From Helopsaltes ochotensis (taxonomy: Eukaryota; Chordata; Aves; Passeriformes; Locustellidae): 64,000 nt of DNA. The stretch's first letter is position 1. Every line of letters starts with the position of its first letter. The notes beneath the pieces were generated by a model. That model had not been told where the DNA came from, did no database searches, and saw only the letters and a program-made list of their open reading frames with translations. Where the stretch lies: the NCBI GenBank assembly GCA_013400155.1, contig VXBM01001971.1, positions 32,060 through 96,059 on the forward strand, in the 5' to 3' direction. Of this stretch, positions 52,201-63,995 are shown in pieces. Made by a program: the position numbers and the translations under genes.

Positions 52201-54350
52201 ATGCTGCTGAGGCCAGGATTCTGGTGTATTTCTGTGTTGGCCGGAGTTAGCCAGGCAGGTTGAAAAGATGGAGATGAGTGGATGGGCATCTGTGTCCTCT
52301 CATTGTTTTGTGACCATTTAAGGTGCTGTGAGCTGAAATGAGCCTTATGACTGTTTTTCCTTCAGCCTTGTTCTTGAGAAATTAGGGCTGGGGGGGTGAA
52401 GATGGGGATCCTTTACCTTGTTTAGCTAAGATATATGGTTCAGAAAAACAAAAACAAGTAAAGGAAGAAAAAATAAAATTTAAGGTCTTGGAAAGTGAAG
52501 TTTTCATAATGAATATGGAATAGAAACCCCTGAAATATGCAATTTCACATCTTAAAAAGTATGTTAAAAATTCAGACACTAGTTGCTTGTATTCTAATAC
52601 TTGTGTTCTGAGAAAGGCTGCAGTGGTCAGGGATTGAGGGATTGTGTTCCTATTGCTGCCATGGATCCAAATCTATGTCCTGTGCAGTGCAGAGTGATGC
52701 TCTTCCGGACCTTGCATGTGCAAAGCATGGTGTCTGTGGGAAGTTCTTTGAAAGGCAAGGTTTTAAAAAGATAGGCTAATGTCAGAGAGATAAGGAAAAT
52801 TGCCAGAGAGAGAGGACTGCTGGCTTTTTACGTATTGATACACATATTGACTTCCTTCAAATTTGATTTGAACAAAGAACAGTTCATGGAAGAGCTCTAT
52901 TTCACTTCTCTTTAGTAGCATTTTATTTAGCAAAGTAAGTACTTTTAAGTAGGGTAAAAATGTTGTTCCATCAGCCCTTTCCAGTAGTTATTTGATACTA
53001 CTCGAATATGAACACTTAGTAGTCTAATGAGCAGGTCACATAAAAACACTGATTTTTCCAATCTACTCATGTGGACCTCAGTGCAGTGTTGACTGAGGCC
53101 ACAGGTGAGGTGTGCAAGTCTGTATCCTTAACTGGTGGTCACAAATCACTACTTACAGTTCCCTGTTTTGGAGTGTATAGGATTTCCCAATATCCAAGTA
53201 GATAGGAATTTGATATTACAGGCAAAAAGGCAGTGGTGTTGCCAGTGAAACTACACTACGAGTAGCTTTCACTTAACCAGCTCTTTCCCTTTACTGCTTT
53301 AATTCCTGGAACTTTGAGTTAAGGTATTTTATCCAGCTTATCCTGGTTGATTGGCTGCTTGGGGTAGTCTTTCTACATTACCACAAAGGAAAAACAGATT
53401 TAGAGTTTGGGCACTGGAGGAACTTCAGAGACTGCTTGTTAATTTGTGAGTACTTGGTCTCTTCAGAACAGCAGCTTAAGTTCATCTCACTTCTCTCTGT
53501 TTCTTTTTGGGTGATAAATGAAATCTCTTTGGGGGACAGAGAGAGAATGAAGAGACATTGGGGTTTACAACCTTGGCTGTTGAAGTTCAGCACCTAAATC
53601 TGATAATTGGGATTCTCTTCTCAGTTTCCCACAGGGTGTGTTCTTCCCTGCCTGCCTAAAAGGTCATATGTGTAACGGGGTATTGCAGGGAACTTTGGTC
53701 TAAATCTGCTCTTGTCATGTGAAGAGTAACCTGAAACCTGACTTCTAGTCAGTCTGGCAAGTCTGTCAACTTACAGTGAGACTGAACTCTTCAACACTTC
53801 TCCAGGTTTCATTGCCTCACTGCTATACAGCTCATGCAGGGGAATTGAAGGTTGGCTTTCTTGTAAGATGGCTGTTGTCTCTGCAGGCAGGTAAGAGGCC
53901 CAGAACCACAGTTTTTCATCTGTATGTTGCAAATGGAGTAGTTTGCTGGCTGATTCTAAGGGTAGATGGTAGGGCAATGTCCTTCTGGCTTCCTGCCACA
54001 AATGACATTGGTTCTGATCTTCTGTATCGCGAGGAGTCTACCTTCCCTCAACACTGTCACCTTCTCCTCCCCTGCCTGGGTACAGCCCTCATTCTTCATT
54101 GCCCACTTCACAGGCTCTAGTAAAGTGTACTGAATGTAGGCTCTACAAAAGCTCTGTGAGGCCTGAGGTCTGCAGTCCTGCAATGCCTTCTATCCTGCTA
54201 TAGCTGCATTAGCTGCAGTTACCACTTAGAGATTATTGTAATGCAATGATGTCACTACATTTTAATGGCCACTCAGCTGGCATTACTTGGAAAAACCCCA
54301 GTGCTGAAGTGAGATGGCACCAATTTGTACCGAATGTGAATTTGGCCATT
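46280..54350. other. Gene-free stretch: no supported coding sequence
   Basis: No gene recognised. It includes a (CAAA)n-like patch at about 46,485-46,500, an 8-bp inverted repeat at 48,476-48,496, and a 7+1+7 palindrome at 50,617-50,631. Splice-like sites flank 51,977-52,058 (acceptor GTGTTGCAG, donor AGAG|GTATGC), and a strong donor-like CAG|GTAAGA lies at about 53,890. None forms a convincing exon with a recognisable product. Confidence 0.5.
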
Positions 54351-54358
54351 GTGCTCAC

Positions 54359-54592
54359 CCTGGCTTAGAACTGGAAGGTGTATGAAGTGTGTTCTTGCCA
54401 GATGGCAAAGTGTGGCATATCTCTGTATCATTAAGCTTAGTAGGTGTAGCAGGTAGGGCTCTGTTTATAACAGCTGGAAATTTATGTGGAGAAGATGGGT
54501 TCAAAAGGTCTGCAAATACTGAAGTAGAGCTTGAGTAATGGCCCCTTGTGGTTTTCCTGTGTAATGGCACTATGTTTTTCCAGGCATTTAAA
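54359..54592 (-). CDS. Candidate 234-nt minus-strand exon, unassigned
   Basis: On the minus strand, TTCTGTTTTTCCCTGTAG is a strong acceptor immediately before 54,592. The frame then stays open to 54,359, where CCAGG|GTGAGC is a strong donor. The length is exactly 78 codons, so the exon is symmetric: it enters and leaves after two codon bases. The peptide starts LNAWKNIVPLHRK and ends HTPSSSKPG. It is rich in Ser, Thr and Pro, like disordered regions of nuclear or cytoskeletal proteins. No domain or family is recognised and no partner exon is seen. Strong sites at both ends plus an open frame are more than most chance frames here show, but coincidence remains likely. Confidence 0.25.
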
Positions 54593-55524
54593 CTACAGGG
54601 AAAAACAGAAGACAGGCTACTGTTTTTAAAATTTCTTTCAATCATAAATTCTGAGGGTTTTTTAGCAAAAATCAGTTATTTTTCAGAAGGTAAGGTTTTG
54701 GAAAATGTTTGAATAAGATGTGCTGTAGAAATACAATTTCAAAATATAATGGTAATAAGGTATGCCTTATTTCTTATACTTAAACATCTACTTCCTTGAA
54801 TTTTGTACACCAGCTTTTTGTTCCACAAGGAGCCTCTCTTAATGTTACTAAGGGTTAATATTGTAATGTCTTATCAAGCTTCAGTAATTACCTACTTTAA
54901 CAACTAATGCAGCAGCTTGCCCCAGTTTGGATGGGTGCTTAATCACACTGCTAACCACAAGTCCATAGTAAATCCCACTGCTGTTACTGGGATTTGTATC
55001 ACTTGCGAACATCACTTTGTGTTATTTGGAGTTTTGGAGTTCTTGTACTTCTGGATATGCTTTTTGATAATTAGGTGTTGCCTCTTCAGACTGCTCATTA
55101 CTGTTTTGGCATGAGGAATTTTGTAAAAGCACAAGATACTAGGCACAAGATGAATACTCTGAAGGAGGAAGATTTTTTTTTTCCCTCTTGTAGTACTGTA
55201 ATGTTTCTTGTAATGAATCTGCTTATCTGGCTGTTAAAGAAACGATATGTGCTGTGGCTCACGACTCATTCTTGGCACAGGCACAGAATGGTTATGGGTA
55301 CTGGCCACACACTGATGTGTGAATTGGCATTCTGGCACCCTTTAGGTGTTTTTGCAGCTGCAGTCAGACCTAAACTTCATCCAAGAAGGGGCAGTTACAG
55401 CCACTGGATTTGTAAGGGAGCCCTGTTGCATGTTTGCAGACAGACTAAGTTTCTCTCCTCCATGTAGCTTCAAGGCAGGAATAACAGAAAGGAGGGCCAG
55501 CCATCAGCAGTGTCACAGAAGATG

Positions 55525-56195
55525 CTGAAGGCACCCATCAGGACCATTGAGTCCAACTCCTGGTCTTGCATGGGGCACCCCAAGAATCACACCATGTACC
55601 TGAGAGCATTGTCCAAATGCTTGTTGAATTCTGTCAGCCTTGGTGCTGTGACCACTTCTCTGGGGAGCCTGTTCCAGTTCAAAACCATCCTCTGGGTGGA
55701 AAAAACCTTTTCCTGGTATCTGACCTAAACTGTCCCTGACTCAGCTTCATGCCATTCCCTCAGGTCCTGTCACAGGTCACCACAGAGAAGAGATCAGTGC
55801 CTGCCCCTCCTCTTCCCCTCACGGGGAGTTTGTAGACTGCAACGAGGTCTCCCCTCAGCCTCCTGTTCTTCAGGCTGAACAAACCAAGTGACCTCAGTTG
55901 CTTCTCATATGGCCTCCCCTTAAGGCCCTTCTCCATCCTCGTGGCTCTACTTATGGACACTTGCTAATAGTTTAGTATCTTTTTTAGACTGTGCTGCCCA
56001 AACTGCACACAGTGTTTGACATGACTGGTTTGTACACTTCTATACATCATCTATACATCCAGTGTTGCCTCATCCCAACTTGCAGAGTCCAGGACTTGCC
56101 CTTGTTAAACTTGAAACTGTTGGTTGTTTCCCATCTCTCTGATTTGCTGAGGTCTCTCTGCAGGGTTACTCTGCCCTTGAGTTGTGCCTGTTTAA
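55525..56195 (-). mobile_element. CR1 LINE fragment, youngest CR1 copy in the window, internally deleted
   Basis: The plus strand carries the antisense of the CR1 3' end in order: accattgagtccaactcctg, atcacaccatgtacctgaga, agcattgtccaaatgcttg, ggggagcctgttccagttc, gagaagagatcagtgcctgc, gtctcccctcagcctcctg, aactgcacacagtgtttga. The minus-strand frame reads LGLFSLKNRRLRGDL and LFSVV-CDRT, conserved CR1 ORF2 C-terminal motifs. After about 56,025 the order jumps to gcagagtccaggacttgccc. The intermediate part present in the 6.4 and 28.3 kb copies (antisense ggctggtgatgctgtg) is missing, an internal deletion. The typical 3' octamer repeats are not visible at the left end. The copy is defective. 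Confidence 0.9.
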
Positions 56196-57750
56196 TGTTT
56201 GCAACAGCATACTGTTCTAACCTACCCTAACTCTGCTTGTAGTATTTTGTGCAGGCTGGTGGAACACAGTATTTTCAAAAATTCAGAGGCCTAACAGGCC
56301 ATTAGTTAATAGCTCAATGCTATCTAGAAAATGCAGTCAACTTTAGGCTCTCAAAGTACTTGCTGCCAAGAGTATACCGATTTCAGTATTAAAGGAAGGT
56401 GGAAATTTGCCTTTTAGCTTGTGGCTCAAGGTTAACTAACAACTAATTCTGGTAAACAAAAAATAAAAACGAGAAGCGTCTATCCAGAACTGACTTTGTG
56501 GTGCATTTCAGCTACTTTTCATATAGCTCAATGTCTTTGACAGATGCTTGCTTTCAAAAGGGATGGACAATGTAAAAATGTGTCTCTCATACTTGCAGAT
56601 AATACTGTAAGCATGTGCCTGGTTCGAGACTGTGGTGAAAGTGATCTCCTAACCCAGAAATCATACCTACAAGTATCTCTGCTTTGGGAAGTCATCTTGT
56701 AATGAATGTGGAATATGCATTTGACATGGTGGAGTATGGCCATGAAATTACTACGTCCTGATCCTATTGAGCTTTCTAAGTAAATCTAGTTTTCCCCCAA
56801 AGCTTTGACATTGAAGCCTGTTCATTTTGTGCTTTAAGTACTCATGACTGCTTTTAGTTATGAAAATACCAGTTCTACACTTGTACATTAGACGCCAAGG
56901 GACTGTGCAGGAGAATTATTTTCTGCTCAGCCCTGTAACACCTCATTAAAGTGGGGTTGTGGTCCTCAGACTACATGCCAGTACATTCATTTTATTCCAG
57001 TGCCAAAAAGAAGAGAAACTAGACTATCTTACTGATAAGCTTCTCAAAGCACAACCTGACTTTCAGAGGAGTATTTCAACAAGTATTCTGGACCTGTTAG
57101 TAGAATTTCCAAATAAAACCAGATATTCTTAAACTAACAAAATAACTTAATATTTAGTTCACTATCATCCTACAAGCAATATTCCTTGAAGTCTTACTAC
57201 TGGAACGGATACGTTTGCATGGTTACAGGACCCCAAAAGCCAAGAAAAGCACAGCTTGCCCTTTTCCTGGGATGTGTTTGAAAAGGAGGGACAGGGAAAA
57301 TAGGGTAGCATGGCTGTTGCAGAGATAACATGCATAATCCTTCCAGGTTTGCCATGGTTTTGTATGGTCTGTCTTGAAGAGATCGTTGTGGGTCCCCTTT
57401 AGAAGGCTTTGATTATTTTGCCACTTTTACTCTTAAAAAGCTAATTTTCTGTTTTCGTGAAGATCTGAGGAAGCAGTTTCTGCAGTGTCTTCTGTTCATA
57501 AAAAGGAGTGTAGAGCAACTGTCTTCTACCGAGTCTGTATCCTGCGTCATTTTAAAAGGAGGTACCATCACTGGAACAAAATCCAGGCAGTGAGCTCAGC
57601 ATGATGTTGATGCAAAGTTTGTTGGGTCAAACCCCTCATTTCTCTCTCTTTTTCCTCTGATGTCATAGTGGTGAGGGCTATTTCCCAGCCTTTCCCAGAA
57701 AGCTGGGAAAATAGAGGGTTTGTACAAGGCCTCCCATATCTGTTGGACGT

Positions 57751-57773
57751 GAGGTCACTCAGCAGGTGACCTC
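57751..57773. repeat. Perfect 8-bp inverted repeat containing two nuclear-receptor half-site cores
   Basis: GAGGTCAC (57,751-57,758) and GTGACCTC (57,766-57,773) are exact reverse complements. Each contains the AGGTCA/TGACCT core, placed as an inverted repeat with a 9-base spacer between cores. Known high-affinity inverted sites usually have spacers of 0-3, so binding is doubtful. Confidence 0.7.
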
Positions 57774-60700
57774 TGAAGTGGGAATAGGAAAGCAAATGGA
57801 GAGGTAGGAAAACCTGGCCTTACTGATTAACTGGGAAGTGAGAGCTCGAACCTCAGGGGAAGGGCCCACAACTTTCTTGCCCAGTGTTTTACAGAAATGT
57901 GAGAATGCTGTTTTTATTGGTCTTCCTTGGCATCTTCATATTAGCAATCTTCTCTTTCTGTTTTCCCTTAGCACAAAAAAAATCTGGCTTCATATTAGGA
58001 TACAATTCTTAGTTTATGAACACTCACTTTTAGTCAGAAAGTCTGACAGCTTTTTTTTTAATTTCCTTTGAAATAGCTCATGCATTTCCTCATCTGTGCA
58101 ACAGAGTTTTCATGCTGAAATATCTAGACACAGAAAACGAAGCGAAGCCTATTTTTGCCTTTCTTTCATAAAAAGGAAGTTATTTTAATGTGGAACATGA
58201 CCAACTCTGTCTAAGCATAGAAAAGGCAAGGGAGGCTATAGGCTCTGTAATTACCTCAGAACTGCTAGTAGGCTCCCCAAAGATGGTTTGGTGGGACAGA
58301 GGTTAGCCCCCAACATGCAAGATAAGATTCTGAAATCTTGAAATGCTAGCAAAAGCAACAGTCTTAAATGTGACCCTCACCCTGCTACGCTTGCACCTTT
58401 ACTAAAGAGATGGAAGAAGAGTGGGAGAAATATATGTAATCATTATGATTTTTTTTAAAGTTGTTTTTAGGTTTTCACTAGATAGGAGACCTAAACAGCA
58501 CATCAGTTCTTATGTAATAGAGTATCAGAGACTGATCGACGTTTTAAACAGGATTTTATTTCTGAAATCTCAAGATGATGTAGCAAATTTTTTGATATTG
58601 TGACAATCTCTCAGCGGTTTTGGATGCCCATGGTATAACCAGGATGAGACCAGTATGCATAGTTTAACAGAACAGGGCTTTGAAATCTGTGGTGCAGGCT
58701 GGAGCTGTCCAAACAGTTGTCAGGTGCAGCTGGGGCCAGTTGTGGCAGTGGAATGCAGTCTGTGGAAGGTGGAAAGATGTGTTTTTGCCATTTTGGAGGA
58801 ATTTCCAAATAGCTGTCCATCCCATGAAGCTGGTTGGGTGCAGATGGTGCCTGCTGCCTTTGGTGGTCCCAGCATGATGAACGCTGACTTGGAGTGAACA
58901 GGAGGTGCTAACAAGGTATGAGAACTGACAAGAACATGCTTGTAGGAGGGTGGCAGAACATGTTCCTAGTTGGTCAAAGAAGAAATTTTCCCTTGTGAAT
59001 GAAATAAATTTCTAATGGTGGAATAAATTAATCATGCTGCAACATATTTTAAAAAAAGTGCAGTTGTTAAAATTAAGACAAAGATTCCTGGAACAAAGGC
59101 CAGTTCATAATTTGTGTAGCTCTGAACACACAGCCAGTTGTCAGTTGTTGCTGTTCCACCAGAATATAGTGAAAGAAACAAAACAGACCCCAAACACCTG
59201 TGTCTGTGTATTTTCTTCTTTTAATAGTGACTATTTCTGCTCTTCCAACTGAACTTTTATTATACTACCTGTTGTATATACACTGTGCCAGTCTTCTGTG
59301 GTATTTGGAAAGATGGGAGTAGTTGCAAAAGTGAAAAATCATCTGTCAATGTCCATTAAATTGTCTAATAAATTGCAAGGCTTCCTATGCCTGAGTTACA
59401 GTCATTAATGGATGTGTGTCAGACTGATGCTTTCACAAAAAATAGTATAAAGATGCTGAGAGTGTACCTACGTCCCCAACTTAATGTTTTACCAGGGATT
59501 TGCATCAGCTCCAAAGCATCTAAATAAATTTTTTTGCTCTTCAGAGTTGCTATTTAATCTGGTTTTTAACTTAGCAATTCTTCTGTTAATGCCAGCTGTT
59601 CTAAAAAATAAGACTGCTTTTATTCAAGTCTGGCAAAGTCTCTTTGATTAAAAATTGCACAAATTAAAAATTCGGTGTATTAAACATTAAAAGGGAAAAA
59701 AAAGCAAACCACAAAACACACACACAAATCACATCAAAAAATCCAATTCCAAACTCACTCCTTGGTTAAAAACTCATATTAAACTGGAAAAATTACGATA
59801 TCATGATGGGGTTTTCAACAGTATTTAGGTCAACAGACTTCAACTCCTGCAGTTAAGAATGCATTCATCAAAAATAATCATTTGTAGAAAGGTAGTCAGT
59901 GGCAGTATTTTCCAAATTAAGTAGTCTAACTAGTTTTAAGGACTTGCAGTATAGGCACAGTGTGCATGATGGGACCTATCAACAAAGACAGTGTCCTAAA
60001 TATTTCTTTGTTTTTAAGCACCTCATTGGTTCACTTCTGCCGTGCTGAGTGGATGGTGTTGGTGATGCACTTTCACAGGCAAGCTGAAAGGAAAATAAGG
60101 ATAAGTATTTTCCTTGAAAAATGTCAGGGCATAAATTTACTTAGCAGTGCCCTTTATCTTTGAAAGAAAGCTAAGCATCCACACAAATACTTGAAGCCTC
60201 AAAATCAAGAATATGTGAAATGTATATAGCTTGTGTCATCAGTCTTGCTGATGCAGGTGAAAATAAAGTTTTAAGTTGGCTTTCCTTCTTTTTTCTTTTG
60301 CATTATTTATAAAGTTAGGTCTGATGATGATTTTGCAGTCTGTGTTTGTAGTAGAAGCCTGTACCTTCTGCTGGCACCGTCATTAAACAATGAATTGTAT
60401 TATCTGGCACACCAAGCTCTGAAGTTCTAAATTATTCAAAAATGTTTTTGTTGTGAGCTGGCATATTCTCATTAGCATGTATCTGGTCAGCCAGGCTGAA
60501 TCAGTCACGCAGGGAAAATTTGCAAACTGCCAAGCTTGTCACCTTCTGTTAACTCAGGAAAAAAGCTTGGCCTGAAACAGGTCTTGACTGGGAAGTGTGT
60601 GGACAGTATTGATAGCAGATGGTACCCACTCCCTTATCTCTGAAGGAACTCGGCTGCACGCTGATGGGCCAGGCTGAAGGGCAAGGACGTGGTTAGGACA

Positions 60701-62851
60701 TGATTTTGTTGCTCATTTGTCTATGAAGAGGTAAAGAAGGAAGAACTTACTGCCTTGTATTGCTGAAGAATAGCTGTCCAAACTTCAGTGATGTAGGCAC
60801 CTGGCGCTGATTGGTTGAATGCAGTACTACTGTGGAGAAATTATGGACACTACTGTGATCCATGTACCTAATTCCTCCTTAAAATAATTTTCTGGGAATT
60901 AAGAGAATATTGCCTAGTGCTTTTATTGCTTTAAATGTGAAAAAAAATCCCTTTTATTCTCATAACTTCTATCTAAAGCAAGTATCAACATGTTTTCTTT
61001 TGGCCAGGAAATGAGCTCAGTAGCCAAGTCTAACTTTAATTTGCATAAGAATTGAAGGCATCACAAATAGGAAACAGACAGCAGAGCTCTTTGGTGCTGA
61101 CTTTCATGATGTCTAGGGGTATTGATATATTTAGTATACAGGATGAAATTTTGGTTATTTTGAAATCAAAGAGTGTTTTTACAATGATTTAAAGATAGGG
61201 GGAAATCAGATTTCATTCCAGAGATTACTGTCGCCAAGACTTCCAGGATTTTCAACTAAAATGAGTTGTAAGGATGATGAGAGAATGGTGTTTGTGTAAG
61301 ATATGTAGTAATAGTAGGACAGACTTTTGCTTTTTCCATCGTATTTTGGTGTGCTGTGAGGGAAATGGCGAAGAAGAGATTTTTTTTTTTTTTTGCATAC
61401 CACATCCTTTTTTTTTTTCTGGTTCAGACTTTACTTGGTAAGGCTACACCTGCAAATAACTGAGACTTAATGCAAGTTTGATGGCTGACTCTGACAGAGC
61501 TTGATGTTTTATCAGCAAATTAAAGCATGAAATTTAATCTTTATTTTCCTTCAGCAAATAATATTTCTACATTGCAGAGTTGTGGCAGCTGCCCACAAAT
61601 GAATCTTTGGTCTGTTGTCTAGACTTTGCTTAAGCTCTCTTTCAGGTTATGTGGAGAGCAATTAAATGCCTTTTTTCTACAGCAGTATCAGGGGCTATAG
61701 TCATCTTTTTTAGGACCTGACTAGTATCACAGAAGACTGAAAGCTATGTCAAATAAGCCAAGAAATTTTTTTAGGGGTAGTCTCTGTGGGTAGGAGGTCA
61801 GGTCAGTGGTTCAGAGGTGATAGAAAATCCATGGAAGGACTAAAGACTGTATATGCATGAGAGGGAATGAATGGCTTTGCAGTTGGCAAAGAATGGAAAC
61901 CCGGCTTGAGTTTCTCACCCAGGATACTTGCTTCTGCTACTTAATCATTGAGTATAATACTGTAAATAAACTGAATGGTGCCACTTCTCTTTATATTTGG
62001 TATGGCCTCTAGTATTTTAGGCTTTGACTAATTTTGTGGGTCAACTATCTGTAAGACACATATTACTAGTATTTTTTTAAAAAAGAATTCAGGTTATTTT
62101 GCTGATCAACCTTAGGTGTGTTTTTTTTCTGTGCCCAGAATAGAGAAGTCATTGCTTCTCAGACACTGCAAGTGTTTGCTGGAGAGTATTTCAGATGGCA
62201 ATATTCCTGAATTGAAAGAAGATGACATTCCATAATGGTGATTTGGCAGTCTGAGGTAGCCTCAAATCTCAGCTGCCAAACTGAAATGGGTTTTTAATAG
62301 GAAGAGAAAAATTGAAGGCAGAAAATTAGCAGAAAACTTATACTGTTAGGTGTCCACACCAGAAAATGTGACCTTGATGATCATAACTGGATTTGAAAGT
62401 AAGTAATTATTGCTACCCTGACAGACAATACTCATAAATGGGACAGCATTAATATTGTTTCAGTCACTCCAGCTTAATATAATGGTGCACATATTAAAAG
62501 GCATAGATCTGTGTTGTGTGCCACTGTTAAATATCTGACCAACATTGTCTGTCTTGTAGTGATTTTTATACAGAATCCTCAAGAGCTGATCACCTATTTC
62601 AGCTCCATTGCCTTTAAATTAAATCAGTGCTGCTAGATGAACTAGCAAATGACTTAAAAAGTATCACATAGGTCCTTGCATTTTTATCATCCCCCTTTCT
62701 GCCCTTCTTCCAAGGTCTAGGAGCAGAATCATGATCTATGTCAAGGCTGCAAATGGCTGTTCAGCTGGTGGATGGAGAGAGTGGTGTTCCCAGTGTGTCT
62801 CAGGAGAGAATTTATGAATGTTTTTCTGGAACATGTCAGTAACTTCACATG

Positions 62852-62881
62852 TTACTGTTAACATGTTCATGTTAACAGTAA
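62852..62881. repeat. 30-bp near-perfect palindrome (14-bp arms, 2-nt centre)
   Basis: TTACTGTTAACATG and CATGTTAACAGTAA are exact reverse complements separated by TT. Each arm holds GTTAAC. Related half-copies (ACATGTCAGTAAC at 62,831-62,843, and ACACTGTTA just to the right) flank it, so the locus looks built by small local duplications. No transposon termini were identified. Confidence 0.9.
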
Positions 62882-63916
62882 ACACTGTTAGCCTTTCTGC
62901 AGCTCTGTAGAACGCTTCCATAGCATCTGGACATTGAGGAAAGCCTAGAGCAGGTACTTACCTGTAATGATGAGTGGCCAGTTGTCTGGTTTCTGAGAGC
63001 TAAAAAGCCATGTTCAAGGTTGATTCCAAGGGGTTTTAAGTCAGAATCTGTAAGAAATTATGGGCGCACTTGTTTTATTGTACATATGATTGCTGGTAAT
63101 ACCTAGTGCTCCTTCTTTCAGAGAAACATGAAATTTGTAAAGTAGGTGTGTGAGTACTAATACAGGATAAGGATTAGGCTAAAAATCAGTTTTGTGGTTG
63201 AACTAAGTAATTCAAATACTTTAAAAAAGGAGATATGTTATCATTATGGAAAGGTCATGGATGGCTAAATCTTTATTGGGTATGGGAATACATAAATCAG
63301 AAGACTCGTTTGACCTTTAGCTTGGTTTTAGACATTTTGTTATATTAAGGATAAGTATATTAATGATATGTAGAGAATAAAGAAGAGAGAACACGTTTTT
63401 CTACATAAAATAACATGACTTTTTCATTTAAACATAAATCATTCGTAGTGCATTAGCTAGATTTTATCAGATTGTTTGACCTTTGCTGTCAAGGGAGTAA
63501 ATGTAATTTTACTTCTCCATAATGAAAATAACGTCAGGAAATATATGCAAGAATGCTTGTTTAATTTCCTTCTCCCTGTATTCTTTCTCTGGAAAACCAT
63601 GAACTGTTGTCTCATTCCTATCAAGCATAATTTGTTTGATCTTGACATTAAAGTATGAATTCATTTGATTTTACTTGAGGATAAAAAAAATAAGTTTGTT
63701 TTAAATGAGGTAAACAAATTTGTATCTTTCACTGTTCAGGGAGTGGAGCTAAACTGCTGCCTAGACTTATTGTTAGTGTTTACAATTTTATGTGTATGTC
63801 TGTATATGCATTTTATCTTTAACACATTAATATGAACAAGAGAAACTAATTTACATAATGGCAAATTTAACTAAGTGATGAATCTGTGTTCTAGAACTAA
63901 GTTTCTGTTCCTGCAG

Positions 63917-63995
63917 AGGAATAGATCTGCGAGAACCTGAGAGCAATCTGAGTGATGAGAATGTTTATCTTGAAGCAGTTGTGCAAATCCTATAA
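63917..63995 (+). CDS. Candidate last coding exon of a plus-strand gene, unassigned
   Basis: TTTCTGTTCCTGCAG, a strong acceptor with a pyrimidine tract, ends at 63,916. After one base, 25 codons stay open to TAA (63,993-63,995), followed at once by a second TAA. The peptide starts GIDLREPESNLSDEN and ends VVQIL. It is acidic and polar, then hydrophobic, like a real C-terminus; the other two frames close quickly. The exon would enter after two bases of a codon. I do not recognise the protein. The window ends five bases later, so no 3' UTR or polyadenylation signal can be checked. If real, much of the window could be the upstream intron of this gene. Confidence 0.35.

Larger units (their letters stand above)
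56200..63916. other. Gene-free stretch: no supported coding sequence
   Basis: No gene recognised. Notable pieces are the AGGTCA/TGACCT inverted pair at 57,752-57,772, a GC-elevated patch with overlapping frames on both strands at 58,611-58,914 but no recognised motif, a dense block at 60,420-60,700, and a 30-bp palindrome at 62,852-62,881. Poly-T runs occur at about 61,380. Confidence 0.5.

Noticed and set aside
56622..56632. tRNA B-box-like GGTTCGAGACT
   Set aside because: It lacks the final CC of the B box, and no A box or cloverleaf surrounds it.
60320..60350. Box C/D-like TGATGAT followed by CAGTCTG
   Set aside because: No terminal stem, and box D is not in a proper position; motifs this short occur by chance.
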